DNA from: Fidelibacterota bacterium
GTDB taxonomy: Bacteria > Fidelibacterota > Marinisomatia > SCGC-AAA003-L08 > TS1B11
Direction: 5' to 3'
NCBI GenBank assembly: GCA_004124295.1
Contig: SCKI01000009.1
Location: 1 to 55,324, forward strand
DNA: 55,324 nucleotides
Position numbers and translations under genes: made by a program. The notes below the pieces were generated by a model, which ran no database searches, was not told the origin of the DNA, and was given only the letters and a program-made list of their open reading frames with translations. Position 1 is the stretch's first letter. Each line of letters opens with the position of its first letter. Positions 43,912 through 52,718 of the stretch are shown piece after piece.

Positions 43912-44700
43912 CTAACGCCGGATGTTATTGGCCACGGCCAGCATGTCGTCGGCGGTCTTGACTGCCTTTGAATTGATCTCGTAGGCCCGCTGGGCTATAA
44001 TCATGTTGATCATCTCCTGGACCACGTCGACGTTCGATTTCTCCAGGAAACCCTGGATGGTGACGCCATATCCACCCTCGCCGGGGAAGCCGACGACCGG
44101 GGGACCGGAAGCCGAGGTCTCCGCATACATGTTACCGCCCAGCGCGGTAAGCCCGGCCGGGTTGACAAACTTGGCCAGTTCCAACTGGCCGATCTCCTGG
44201 GGCTCGGTTTCACCGGTTATCTCAATGGCTATCACACCGTCCTGGCCGATGTTGACGCTCTGCGTCTCGGGCGGCAGGTTTATCTCCGAGGCCAGGCGCA
44301 TGCCCATGGTGGTCACGATGTAGCCGTCCGCATTGATGCGGAAGGAACCGTCCCGGATATAGGCGATGGAGCCGTCGGGGCGCAGCACCTGGAAAAAGCC
44401 GTCGCCGTCGATGGCCAGGTCAAGGGCATTGCCGGTCTCGGCTACTGCCCCCTGGGAGAAACTGCGAAATGTGGAGACGGCCCGGTTACCCAGCCCGACC
44501 TGCAGATTGGCCGGTTTTTCCGCGCCCGCGCCGGCATTGCCGCCACCGGATACGATGGTCTCGTAAAGGACATCCTGGAATTCCACGCTGCTGCGCTTGA
44601 AGCCAGTAGTGTTGACGTTGGCCAGATTATTGGCAATAACGTCCAGCTGCAGTTGTTGGGCGCTCATTCCGAGGGCCGCTGTTCTTAGGGCTCTAATCAT
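43912..44700 (-). CDS. flgG: Flagellar distal rod protein FlgG
   Basis: The 262-residue protein begins MIRALRTAALGMSAQQLQLDVIANNLANVNTTGFKRS and ends EMINMIIAQRAYEINSKAVKTADDMLAVANNI, both diagnostic for FlgG. It forms the distal rod. Length and motifs are normal. It follows flgF by nine bases. Confidence 0.97.
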   Translation of the reverse strand: MIRALRTAALGMSAQQLQLDVIANNLANVNTTGFKRSSVEFQDVLYETIVSGGGNAGAGAEKPANLQVGLGNRAVSTFRSFSQGAVAETGNALDLAIDGDGFFQVLRPDGSIAYIRDGSFRINADGYIVTTMGMRLASEINLPPETQSVNIGQDGVIAIEITGETEPQEIGQLELAKFVNPAGLTALGGNMYAETSASGPPVVGFPGEGGYGVTIQGFLEKSNVDVVQEMINMIIAQRAYEINSKAVKTADDMLAVANNIRR

Positions 44701-44709
44701 GGTCTCTCC

Positions 44710-45423
44710 TTACCGATAATCACTTAGGGAAATTGCCCGTCCCTCGACGCTGTCCATGGCCCGGGCCACCCGTTGGGTCGATTCATAATTACGCTGCAAC
44801 TCGATCAGCCGCACCATTTCCTGTACCGGCTCGACGTTGGAGCCTTCCAGCACGCCCTGCTCCACATGGATGCTTTCTGGCTCGAGCTGGTAGATCAGCT
44901 GGCCTTCGCCAGCCCTGAAAATGTTGGCCCCCACCTTCTGCAGGGACTGCATATCGTCAATGGCGGCAATCAGCAGACGGTCAACTTCCAGGCCGTCGAT
45001 ATAAACGAGGCCCTCGGTGCTGATCTCCACCTGCCCCGGCACCCCTTCCCGGGCCAGGATCGAAATAGGCCCATGGTCACCCATCAGCAGGTACCCGTTC
45101 TGGGATTCGATGAAGCCATCCTGGCTTACCCGAAAATGGCCGTCGCGGGTAAACACCGCGCTGCCGCCATCGTCCAGGACGAAAAAGCCCCGGGATGAGA
45201 GGGCCATATCCAGAGGATTGTCGGTCCGTTTGATTTCACCCTGGCCAAAGTCGGTGTAGCGCCGGGCGCCGCCATCGGCCATGGCCTCTATCAGCCAATC
45301 GGTGAACTGGCTGTCCTTTTTGAAGCCGGTCGTACCGATATTGGCCAGATTGTTCGACACGATATCCGTGCCGAGCTGGTTACGCAGCATACTACGGGCG
45401 ATTTTTAAGAAATTGAAATCCAT
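44710..45423 (-). CDS. flgF: Flagellar basal-body rod protein FlgF
   Basis: The 237-residue protein has the rod N-terminus (LRNQLGTDIVSNNLANIGTTGFKKDSQF) and C-terminus (EPVQEMVRLIELQRNYESTQRVARAMDS). It lies next to flgG and is slightly shorter, as expected for FlgF. It is the first gene of the flgF-flgG-flgA-flgH-flgI-flgJ-flgN-flgK-flgL-fliW-csrA run. A possible sigma-54 site lies 37 bases upstream. Confidence 0.92.
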   Translation of the reverse strand: MDFNFLKIARSMLRNQLGTDIVSNNLANIGTTGFKKDSQFTDWLIEAMADGGARRYTDFGQGEIKRTDNPLDMALSSRGFFVLDDGGSAVFTRDGHFRVSQDGFIESQNGYLLMGDHGPISILAREGVPGQVEISTEGLVYIDGLEVDRLLIAAIDDMQSLQKVGANIFRAGEGQLIYQLEPESIHVEQGVLEGSNVEPVQEMVRLIELQRNYESTQRVARAMDSVEGRAISLSDYR

Positions 45424-45459
45424 TGGCTACTCCAGCTCCAGTTTGTAATGAATAGTGGT

Positions 45460-45474
45460 TCAAAAGCTGTGCCA
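45460..45474 (-). promoter_or_regulatory. Possible sigma-54-type promoter of the flgF operon
   Basis: On the minus strand TGGCAC (45474-45469), five bases and TTGA (45463-45460) resemble TGGCAC-N5-TTGC. The -24 element is perfect, but the -12 element has GA in place of the conserved GC, which weakens the call. It lies 37 bases before the flgF ATG, and flagellar rod operons are sigma-54 dependent in many bacteria. No sigma-54 activator is encoded in the window. Confidence 0.35.
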
Positions 45475-45584
45475 GAGATGAATCGGCGCCCGCAGAGGGC
45501 CGGCCAGGGATCGCCAGAGGGAGAAATGAGGGGTTTTGCTCCACGCCGGGAGCCGTCAGCGGCCCGGGTGAGAGGGGCGGCGGG

Positions 45585-45610
45585 ACCGGGGAGGAAAAAT
45601 TTTCCCCGGT
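45585..45610 (-). terminator. Hairpin between the GAF-HisKA gene and flgF
   Basis: ACCGGGGA pairs perfectly with TCCCCGGT around a ten-base AT-rich loop. It lies 14 bases after the GAF-HisKA stop codon and before the flgF promoter region. It lacks a trailing T-run. It may separate the upstream part of the flagellar cluster from the flgF operon. Confidence 0.45.
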
Positions 45611-45623
45611 AGGGAGTTACCGG

Positions 45624-46430
45624 CTAGTCGAATTTGAGCATTTTTACACCCTCCAGGTATTCGTCGGCGGCGCTCGATTCGATCTTTTTCAGCGCCTCGG
45701 TGACTTCATGAATCCGGTAAGCGGCGGTACGGATTTTCTCCAGGTTTGCGAGAACGCCCGGGTCCAGCTCCTGGTGTTGCAACAGCAGCAGGTCGGCCAG
45801 CCCGATAACGGCCGACAGGGGATTATTGATTTCGTGGTTCACCTTCACGACCAGTTCGCCGATCGCCGCCAGGCGCTCCTTTTCGATCAGTTCTGACTGG
45901 GTCTGGCGGAGCTCCGTCACCAGCGATTCCAGCTGCATATTTTTCTCGCGCAGCTCGGAGCGCAGCTGCAGCTGCTCGATCACCAGGGTAAGGTGCAGGC
46001 CGAGCTCGGCAAAATCCTCCCGGCTCCCGGTTTTGAAGAAGCCCGGCTGCGAGTGTCCCAGGTTCAGCACCCCCACGAGGCGGTTGTTGAGCCAGAGCGG
46101 CACCGATACCAGGGAACAGAAGCCCCGCTCCGGCTGGCCCGCGCCTATGCTCGGCAGGATAACCGGTTCGCGCCGGGATCCGGTCCAGCCGCTGAGGCCG
46201 CTGCCCCGGTCAAAGCCTACCTCTGAGGCCAGGTCGACCAGCGCAGGCCCCCGGGTCTGCACGATACTGAGCTGTTCGCTATCCTGATCAATGGCGAAAA
46301 GGGTGGCCGATTCGTAATCCACGACCTCGTCCAGAATGTCAAAAACCGCCCCGTAGACGGTATCGGCCGAGGCGGTCAGGGTCTTGTTGAGGATGCCGCT
46401 TATCCGGCGCAGGAATTCAAGCCCCATCAT
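45624..46430 (-). CDS. GAF-domain protein with HisKA dimerisation helix but no ATPase domain
   Basis: The 268-residue protein has an N-terminal GAF domain (about 20-155: SATLFAIDQDSEQL, GSGLSGWTG, LVSVPLWLNNRLVGVLNLG). A coiled coil (155-190) leads to a histidine-kinase dimerisation motif (AIGELVVKVNHEINNPLSAVIGLAD, phosphoacceptor His199). The chain ends about 60 residues later without the N, G1 and G2 boxes of an HATPase domain. It therefore cannot phosphorylate itself and may be a phosphotransfer partner or scaffold. It lies in the flagellar cluster upstream of flgF. No HATPase gene is adjacent. Confidence 0.85.
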   Translation of the reverse strand: MMGLEFLRRISGILNKTLTASADTVYGAVFDILDEVVDYESATLFAIDQDSEQLSIVQTRGPALVDLASEVGFDRGSGLSGWTGSRREPVILPSIGAGQPERGFCSLVSVPLWLNNRLVGVLNLGHSQPGFFKTGSREDFAELGLHLTLVIEQLQLRSELREKNMQLESLVTELRQTQSELIEKERLAAIGELVVKVNHEINNPLSAVIGLADLLLLQHQELDPGVLANLEKIRTAAYRIHEVTEALKKIESSAADEYLEGVKMLKFD

Positions 46431-46461
46431 GGGATGCTAGGTCCGGTCGGGCAGGCGGGCT

Positions 46462-47277
46462 TCAGGCAGTGGCCCGGGTGCGGTCATTTTCAAGTTCGGC
46501 CAGAAGGGAGGCCTCGTCGTAGCTGAGGGCCTCACTGCCGGCCATGATGGCCTGGGCCGAACCGCCGGCGCGGGCCGCCTCCTTTTTCGGGCGAACCGGC
46601 AGGCGCCGGCCCCGCCACCAGAAAATCAGCGGAATCGCCAGCAGCGCCAAGCCCAACGAGGCGCCGACGGCCCAGAGAATGGCTCGTTTCAGCAGCACCC
46701 AGTAGGGGCCCAGTTCCCAGGCCAGGGCTCGGCTGAGGCCGAGGCGCTTGGACCCCGGCGCAGGCGCCGGCCGGAGCTCCGGCTGGACGGTTCCGGCGCC
46801 CATATCGGGCTCGAACCGGCCGGAGGGCCAGAGGGCGCTGATGGTCCGTTCCCGGAAAATACTTTCCTGGGGCAGCGGCCGGGGATAAAGATCGATGACG
46901 AACAGGTTCGGCTCCAGCAGCTCATAGCTGATGACGTCGGCAAAGCGGTTGCCGGTGATGCGGATGGTCATCAGGTCGCGGCGGGGAAAATCGACCCGCA
47001 TGGTCACCGGCACGAGATAGCCCTGCTCATAAAATCGCCGTCCCACATAGTCGTCCTGCGTGACACCCCAAATGCTGACGGTCACGATCCCGAGGCTGTC
47101 GCTGCGCACTTCGACCCGCCGGCCGCCGACGCCATCCAGCAGCAGACGCCGGTAATTTTCGGTCTCGGCGGAAAAAAAGGCCACGTAGCGCTGCTCGGCG
47201 CCCTGGGCCAGGGTGGCCAGCAGCAGCAGACCCAGGCAGGCCTGGAGCGGTCTAGATAAGGATATCGATGGAACCAT
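46462..47277 (-). CDS. Uncharacterised membrane protein in flagellar cluster
   Basis: The 271-residue form starts at the ATG at 47277, with GAGG six bases upstream, overlapping the previous gene by 26 bases. It has a signal peptide (ending TLAQG), then a beta-rich exported domain (about 25-135) resembling an AMIN-like fold (DLMTIRITGNRFADVISYELLEPNLFVIDLYPRP). A Pro-rich linker leads to a membrane helix (about 205-227) and a basic cytoplasmic tail. AMIN-type domains bind peptidoglycan or septal components. It may tie the flagellar machine to the wall, but this is inference. Confidence 0.68.
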   Translation of the reverse strand: MVPSISLSRPLQACLGLLLLATLAQGAEQRYVAFFSAETENYRRLLLDGVGGRRVEVRSDSLGIVTVSIWGVTQDDYVGRRFYEQGYLVPVTMRVDFPRRDLMTIRITGNRFADVISYELLEPNLFVIDLYPRPLPQESIFRERTISALWPSGRFEPDMGAGTVQPELRPAPAPGSKRLGLSRALAWELGPYWVLLKRAILWAVGASLGLALLAIPLIFWWRGRRLPVRPKKEAARAGGSAQAIMAGSEALSYDEASLLAELENDRTRATA

Positions 47278-47533
47278 CGTCGGCCTCGGTCTCAGGATTG
47301 TCATGTGCTGTTTGCGGGGTGTCATCACCTGGGGTATCTTTAAGCTGGGAAATCTCGACCGTATCCTTCTCCCGGCGCTTCTGCTTGCTTTTATCCTTGG
47401 CGCCGCGCTGCTTGTCCTCCAGCCGTTCCTCCTCGATCCCTACCGTCTCGGGCTTGATAGGCTCCACCGGCTCCACACTGGGCGCTGCCGGCGGTTGCGG
47501 AAGGTTGAGATTGGGATCGATGATATCTATCAT
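47252..47533 (-). CDS. Small hydrophilic protein in flagellar cluster
   Basis: The 93-residue product is strongly charged and Pro/Glu/Lys-rich (EPVEPIKPETVGIEEERLEDKQ, DKSKQKRREKDTVE), without a hydrophobic core or signal peptide. It is probably disordered. Its ATG overlaps the fliA stop by four bases, which supports it being translated. Sequence gives no function; its place directly after fliA suggests regulation or assembly. Confidence 0.6.
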   Translation of the reverse strand: MIDIIDPNLNLPQPPAAPSVEPVEPIKPETVGIEEERLEDKQRGAKDKSKQKRREKDTVEISQLKDTPGDDTPQTAHDNPETEADDGSIDILI

Positions 47534-48303
47534 TGCAATTTGGTGCGCAGCTGGTCGAGCGATTTACTCATGATCTGGGAAACCCGTGATTCTGAAATGT
47601 TCAATACCTGGCCTATCTCTACCAGCGTCAGATTTTCATAGTAGTACAGGGCCAGGATGAGTCGCTCCCGCTCCGGCAGGTCTTTGAGGATAGTCACCAG
47701 GCGCGATTTCAGGGTTTCAACCATAAAAGTATTCTCCGGGTCTTCGGAATCCACATCGGCAAGCAGGTCGATTTGCCGTGTGGAGGAATTATAGCCATCA
47801 GAAACAGGATCATCCAAAGAAAAGGTTGCGTAGCTGAGCTGTCCGGCGGCCAGCAGGTTGCTGTGCTCGGCCGGTGTAATGTTGGCCTCCTCGCAAATCT
47901 CTTGCGTTGTCGGATCACGGTGCAATTTCTGGGCCAACGCTTCGGTGATTTTCTGCACCGCCATAAGCCGTTCCAGTTTGGTGCGGCTCAAAATGCGCAC
48001 CTGGCGGATGGCGTCAATCACGGCGCCGTATATACGCTTGTAGGCAAAGGTCTTGAATTTCACATTCCGGTTTTCATCGAAGCGGTCGATGGCTTCCAGC
48101 AGACCGTGAATGGCGCTCTGCTCCAGGTCCTCCCGGGTGATGGCGTCGGTGGCTGGAAGCGTGACCCGGTTGACCACGTAATAGACCAGCGGCAGGAATT
48201 CCTTGACGGCCTTCTCCTTGAGCAGCGGATCGCCGTTGGCATAGTACTGGCGCAATAGTTCCTCGCCGTCCAGATTGGCCGTTTTCGATTCAGCCGTGGT
48301 CAT
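47530..48303 (-). CDS. fliA: Flagellar RNA polymerase sigma factor FliA (sigma-28)
   Basis: The 257-residue sigma factor has region 2 (DLEQSAIHGLLEAIDRFDENRNVKFKTFAYKRIYGAVIDAIR), region 3 (TQEICEEANITPAE) and region 4 (LPERERLILALYYYENLTLVEIGQVLNISESRVSQIMSKSLDQL). It should read promoters such as that at 31006-31032. No flgM (anti-sigma) gene was recognised in the window. It lies ten bases after the small membrane protein gene and follows flhF and flhG as in many polar flagellates. Confidence 0.96.
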   Translation of the reverse strand: MTTAESKTANLDGEELLRQYYANGDPLLKEKAVKEFLPLVYYVVNRVTLPATDAITREDLEQSAIHGLLEAIDRFDENRNVKFKTFAYKRIYGAVIDAIRQVRILSRTKLERLMAVQKITEALAQKLHRDPTTQEICEEANITPAEHSNLLAAGQLSYATFSLDDPVSDGYNSSTRQIDLLADVDSEDPENTFMVETLKSRLVTILKDLPERERLILALYYYENLTLVEIGQVLNISESRVSQIMSKSLDQLRTKLQ

Positions 48304-48313
48304 AATCGTGGTC

Positions 48314-48571
48314 TCATTGCGGAATCTGCTCGGGTTCGTCCTCGGGCTCTACGGACTCTTCGGACTCTGCTTCAGGGCCGAATTCGGGGTTCTGGCTCGG
48401 GTTGACGGTCCAGCGGATAATGGTGCCGGCGAACAGCAGCAGGACCAGCACGATAATCAGTACCAGGCCGCTGCGCTGCAGCGCGGTCATCAGCGTCACT
48501 CCCCGGATCAGCAGCACTGCCAGGGTCCCCAGACCGATAACCAGTGAAAGTTGATAAATGGCGTTCGTCAT
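48314..48571 (-). CDS. Small two-helix membrane protein with acidic tail
   Basis: The 85-residue product has two membrane helices (about 5-27 and 35-53) joined by a short basic loop. A strongly acidic cytoplasmic or periplasmic tail follows (residues 60-85, rich in Glu and Pro). It lies between flhG and fliA with gaps of one and ten bases, so it is part of the flagellar operon. No family is recognised. Confidence 0.62.
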   Translation of the reverse strand: MTNAIYQLSLVIGLGTLAVLLIRGVTLMTALQRSGLVLIIVLVLLLFAGTIIRWTVNPSQNPEFGPEAESEESVEPEDEPEQIPQ

Positions 48572-48572
48572 G

Positions 48573-49451
48573 CTACAACGCTTCCACGATTTTACGGTTC
48601 ACTCTCAGCCGGTCAAAAATATTGGACCGGCGATCTATCTCCTGTGGATGGAGCTTAAGCAATCGGTGACATACAAGTTGCAGGTTTTGAGCTGCCTGGC
48701 ACTTGGGAAACTCGATGACAAATGGCCGCTGGCGCACCACCGACTGGCGCACGGCTCCATCCTCGACCACGGAGCCGCCGTAGTAGAGGTTGGTCTGCAG
48801 AAACTTCTGGGTGATGAGATTGAGCTTCTTGTGGAGCTCCAGGCCATCATCCAGAGACTTGACCCGGTTAGGCAGCAGGATCAGGGGCAGATCGGGGGCT
48901 TTATTTCTGATCACCTTGGCCATGGCATAGACATCCGAAATTGACGCAGGCTCCGGCGTAATCACCAATATGACTTTATCCGCGCCCAGAGCCATGGTAA
49001 GAACCGTGGATGATATGCCCGCGGCAGTATCGACGATCAGGTAATCGTAGCGGTGCTGGATGGAGGCAAAGGAATCGGCCAGCACCCGCATGATCTGTTT
49101 ATCCGCTTCCAGCAGATTCAGCTCCCCGGATGTGGCCGGCAGAACATCGATGCCCGAGGGATGGTGCATGATGATCTCGTCCATGCTCCGGCTGCCGTCG
49201 ACCAGGTGGGCCAAGGTGTATTGGGGCGAAGCGCCCAGGATAATATCAAGCTTGCCCAGGTGCAGGTCGGCGTCCATCAGCAGTACGCGCTGTTTGCGCT
49301 GCTGCAGCAGGATGCCCAGGTTCACCGCCAGGTTGGTTTTCCCCACGCCCCCTTTGCCGCTGGTGACAGTAATGATTTCCGGCAGAGCATTGCCGGGCCG
49401 CGCCGTCTGGCGCTGGGCAGCGAGGGTGGATGTTTGCAGTGTTTGGGTCAC
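48573..49451 (-). CDS. flhG: MinD/ParA-like ATPase FlhG (flagellar number regulator)
   Basis: The 292-residue ATPase has the deviant Walker A motif SGKGGVGKTNLAVNLG (31-46), VLLMDADLHLGKLD, and YLIVDTAAGISSTVL. The N-terminal 25 residues include an activating Gln-rich segment typical of FlhG (TLQTSTLAAQRQ). FlhG limits the number and position of flagella together with FlhF. It lies 25 bases after flhF. The C-terminal amphipathic tail fits membrane binding. Confidence 0.93.
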   Translation of the reverse strand: MTQTLQTSTLAAQRQTARPGNALPEIITVTSGKGGVGKTNLAVNLGILLQQRKQRVLLMDADLHLGKLDIILGASPQYTLAHLVDGSRSMDEIIMHHPSGIDVLPATSGELNLLEADKQIMRVLADSFASIQHRYDYLIVDTAAGISSTVLTMALGADKVILVITPEPASISDVYAMAKVIRNKAPDLPLILLPNRVKSLDDGLELHKKLNLITQKFLQTNLYYGGSVVEDGAVRQSVVRQRPFVIEFPKCQAAQNLQLVCHRLLKLHPQEIDRRSNIFDRLRVNRKIVEAL

Positions 49452-49476
49452 GTCATTGTGCCGTTAGCAGTTCCGG

Positions 49477-50631
49477 TCATTCAATGGTCAGTGGCAGCCT
49501 GCGGATAACCGCTGCGCCGGGATCAAGGGCCAGGCTTCCGGGGACCTCACGGCCCTGGCTGAGATAGATCAGCGGCAGATGGGGATCATCAGCGGCTCCG
49601 ATTACCTTGCCCGGTTTGCTGGTCTCGTCCAGTTTGGTTATTGCCAACGCTGTCGGTTGCACACTCTTGTATAGCCCCATGAACAACCAGAGCTCCTCAA
49701 TACCCATCGTGGCGCTCAGCACCACCACTGTATCCGTCGGATTCAGCAGGGCCAGCTGGGTTTGCAGTTCCGGCAGTGCATCCCTGACCAGCGGGCTGCG
49801 CCCCGGCGTATCGACTAAAATTACATCATAATCGGACAGATTGGTTAGGGCCCTCGGAAGGTCTTCCGCTTTGCGCACTTCGATGATCGGCGCGTCCAGG
49901 ATTTTCGCGATGGAGCGCAAGCCTGCGTTGGCGCCGGCCCGATAGGTGTCGGTGGAGATAATCGCCACACGGCGGCCCCGGTAGACCTGCCGGTGGGCGG
50001 CCAGCTTGACAATCATGCTCGTCTTTCCTGAACCGGAGGGGCCCACGAAAACCACGATCTCCTGTCCCGAGGCCGGGGTCCGCTCATACTTGGAAAAACG
50101 GCCCGCGATCTCCCCCTGTATGGCCGCCAGCGCCACCTGCTTGTCGGACAGATCGTGCCCGGCCAGCCTTTCGACCGTCTGCACCACGATATCCTCGGCC
50201 AGGTGATCCGGCGTGCCGGACTCCAGAAGCAGACTGTAGCACATATCGAACGGCGCCTCAAAGGGGGCCGAATCGGCGGCCCGCAGGCCGGCTTTCAGGC
50301 TGCGCATCTGTTTGCGGAGCATGAACAGCTCGGCGATTTCCTGCTCATTGAGGCTGACGAGGGGCGGCACAGAGCCCGGCTCCAGGCCGCTGGGGCGAGC
50401 CCTGGCAGCCAGTGCCGTGTAGGTCTCAATGGCCTGCAGCGGGGCCGCTTCCGGGACCGGATCGTCCGACTCCTCCAGAGCCACCGTCACCGTGTAGTGG
50501 CGGAGGTCGGAGTCGGGATCAAGGGGTAGATCACGCTTCATTTCAACGATCATGATTTCGTCACCGAGGTCCTCTTTGGCCAGGGTAATGGCCTCCCGTT
50601 CCGTGGTGGCTGAGTAGGTTTTAACCTCCAT
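49477..50631 (-). CDS. flhF: Flagellar GTPase FlhF (SRP-like)
   Basis: The 384-residue SRP-family GTPase has an N-terminal basic/acidic B domain, an N domain (about 100-185), and a G domain with FVGPSGSGKTSMIVKLA (195-211), DTYRAGA, LVDTPGRSP and the guanine-specifying TKLDE. FlhF marks the site of flagellar assembly at the pole. Its start overlaps the flhA stop region by 11 bases. Length is usual. Confidence 0.95.
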   Translation of the reverse strand: MEVKTYSATTEREAITLAKEDLGDEIMIVEMKRDLPLDPDSDLRHYTVTVALEESDDPVPEAAPLQAIETYTALAARARPSGLEPGSVPPLVSLNEQEIAELFMLRKQMRSLKAGLRAADSAPFEAPFDMCYSLLLESGTPDHLAEDIVVQTVERLAGHDLSDKQVALAAIQGEIAGRFSKYERTPASGQEIVVFVGPSGSGKTSMIVKLAAHRQVYRGRRVAIISTDTYRAGANAGLRSIAKILDAPIIEVRKAEDLPRALTNLSDYDVILVDTPGRSPLVRDALPELQTQLALLNPTDTVVVLSATMGIEELWLFMGLYKSVQPTALAITKLDETSKPGKVIGAADDPHLPLIYLSQGREVPGSLALDPGAAVIRRLPLTIE

Positions 50632-52681
50632 CTGTCGATCCTGTGTTAGGGTACATTACTGAGCCAACTGATTTAAGTTCTACGACCGGGGAGAGTTCGG
50701 CAAAGGAGAGCACCGCCACATTGGGCAGTACCGACTCCGTGAATACGCGCACGTGCCGCCGGATGGCCGGTGACACCAGCAGCGCCGGCTTGCCCCCTGC
50801 CCGAATGATTTTTTCCACCTGCTCGCTCAGGGAAGTGAGCACGTCCTTTACCTGGCTCGGGGTCAAGCCGAGGTTGCCCCGGTAGACCTCACCCTGCTTG
50901 GTGGTTTGCATGATATGGTCCTCCAGCCGGGGATCGAGAATGGCCACACTGATCGGCTCCGTCCCCTTCTGGAACATATCGGTAATGGTGTCGGACAAGG
51001 CCGCGCGGACATGCTCGGTAAAGGTGTCGGCATCCTTGGTGATGTGGGCGTTGTCGGCGATGGTCTCCAGAATGATGACCAGGTTGCGGATGGGAATGCT
51101 TTCCCGCAGCAGGTTGCGCAAGGTCTGCTGTATGACCCCCAGCGGCACCAGGTCCGGGACCAGCCCTTCGACCACCGCCGCTTTTTCCTTCTTCAGGTCA
51201 TCGAGCATTTTCTGCACTTCCTGGCGGTCGAGCAGCTTGTAGGCGTTGGCCTTGAGCACTTCCATCAGGTGCGTGGCGATGACCACCGGCGGTTCCACCA
51301 CCGTGTAGCCCATGGATTCGGCCAGCCCCTTCTGCTCCGCGGAGACCCATAGGGCCGGCAGGCTGAAGGTCGGCTCTTCGGTCTCGATGCCCACCAGACC
51401 CGAATCGGGATCGGGATTGAGGACCAGGTGGTAGCCGACCATCACTTCGCCTTTGGTCACCACAATGCCATAGACCTTGAACAGATACTCGTTGGCGCCG
51501 AGGTTGATATTATCGCGCAGGCGGATGGGCGGAATGACCATGCCCAATTCCAGGGCGATGCTCTTGCGGATGGACGATATGCGGTTGAGCAGATCGCCCC
51601 CCTGGTTGGTGTCCACCAGGGAAATCAGGCCATAGCCAATCTCGATTTCAAAGGGGTCAGGGTGCAGGAAAGCTTCGATGCGCTCCTCCGGGAGTTCGGC
51701 CGGGGCCTCCTCCGCTTCGGCCAGCTTGGCAGCGGCGGCGTCTCTGCTCCGGGCCCCAGAATAACTGGCCCAGGCCAGCAGACCCGACAGAATGCCAAAG
51801 GGGAGAAATGGCAACGCCGGAATAAAGCCTATCAGCAGCAGTGAACCGCTGGCGATATACAAGGCCCGGGGCTGGTCGCCCACCTGCGATACGACATCCC
51901 GGCCCAGGTCCGATTCGGAAGTGGAACGGGTGACAATCAGACCGGCGGCGGTGGAGACGATGAGGGCCGGTATCTGGGCCACCAGTCCATCACCGATGGT
52001 CAGCAGAGTGTACTTCATGGCGGCGTCGCCCAGGGTCATGCCGACCTGCAGGGTGCCGATAATCAGCCCCCCGATAATGTTGATGCCGGTGATCAGCAGA
52101 CTGGCGATGGCATCACCACGGACAAATTTGCTGGCCCCGTCCATGGCCCCGTAAAAGTCGGCTTCAGCAGCGATCTCGCGACGGCGTTCGCGGGCCTCCT
52201 TCTCATCCAGCAGGCCCGCGTTCAGATCGGCGTCGATAGCCATCTGCTTGCCCGGCATGGCATCCAGGGTGAACCTGGCCGTCACCTCGGCGATGCGGGT
52301 GGCGCCCTTGGTAATCACCAGGAAGTTGATGATCACCAGAATGATAAAGATGATGAAACCGACCACATAATTTCCGGATACAACGAAGGTGCCGAAGCCC
52401 TGAATAATTTCGCCGGCGTAGCCCTTGCTCAGAATCAGCCGGGTGGTGGCCACATTGAGGGCCAGACGGAACAGGGTTATCACCAGCAGCAGACTGGGGA
52501 ACACGGCAAAATCGAGCGGGCGGCGGGTATAGAGGGCGACGAAAAGAATCACCAGGCCACCCAGAATGTTCATCGCCAGGAAAAAGTCCATCAGGAAGGT
52601 CGGCATGGGAATGAGCATCACCGCCAGGATCATGATAATGGTGGCGCCCAGGCCGATATCCGATATGCGCAATTTGGTCAT
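50621..52681 (-). CDS. flhA: Flagellar type III export protein FlhA
   Basis: The 686-residue export-gate protein has eight membrane helices in the first half and the conserved segment RIAEVTARFTLDAMPGKQMAIDADLNAG, with the cytoplasmic FHIPEP-type linker. The C-terminal cytoplasmic half includes EVQKMLDDLKKE and RNLLRESIPIRNLVIILETIADNA. It forms the nonamer ring that docks chaperone-substrate complexes. It follows flhB by 37 bases and overlaps flhF. Confidence 0.97.
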   Translation of the reverse strand: MTKLRISDIGLGATIIMILAVMLIPMPTFLMDFFLAMNILGGLVILFVALYTRRPLDFAVFPSLLLVITLFRLALNVATTRLILSKGYAGEIIQGFGTFVVSGNYVVGFIIFIILVIINFLVITKGATRIAEVTARFTLDAMPGKQMAIDADLNAGLLDEKEARERRREIAAEADFYGAMDGASKFVRGDAIASLLITGINIIGGLIIGTLQVGMTLGDAAMKYTLLTIGDGLVAQIPALIVSTAAGLIVTRSTSESDLGRDVVSQVGDQPRALYIASGSLLLIGFIPALPFLPFGILSGLLAWASYSGARSRDAAAAKLAEAEEAPAELPEERIEAFLHPDPFEIEIGYGLISLVDTNQGGDLLNRISSIRKSIALELGMVIPPIRLRDNINLGANEYLFKVYGIVVTKGEVMVGYHLVLNPDPDSGLVGIETEEPTFSLPALWVSAEQKGLAESMGYTVVEPPVVIATHLMEVLKANAYKLLDRQEVQKMLDDLKKEKAAVVEGLVPDLVPLGVIQQTLRNLLRESIPIRNLVIILETIADNAHITKDADTFTEHVRAALSDTITDMFQKGTEPISVAILDPRLEDHIMQTTKQGEVYRGNLGLTPSQVKDVLTSLSEQVEKIIRAGGKPALLVSPAIRRHVRVFTESVLPNVAVLSFAELSPVVELKSVGSVMYPNTGSTDGG

Positions 52682-52718
52682 GCTAATCCGTTACTTTTTT
52701 CCAATTTTCGGCCGGCCA

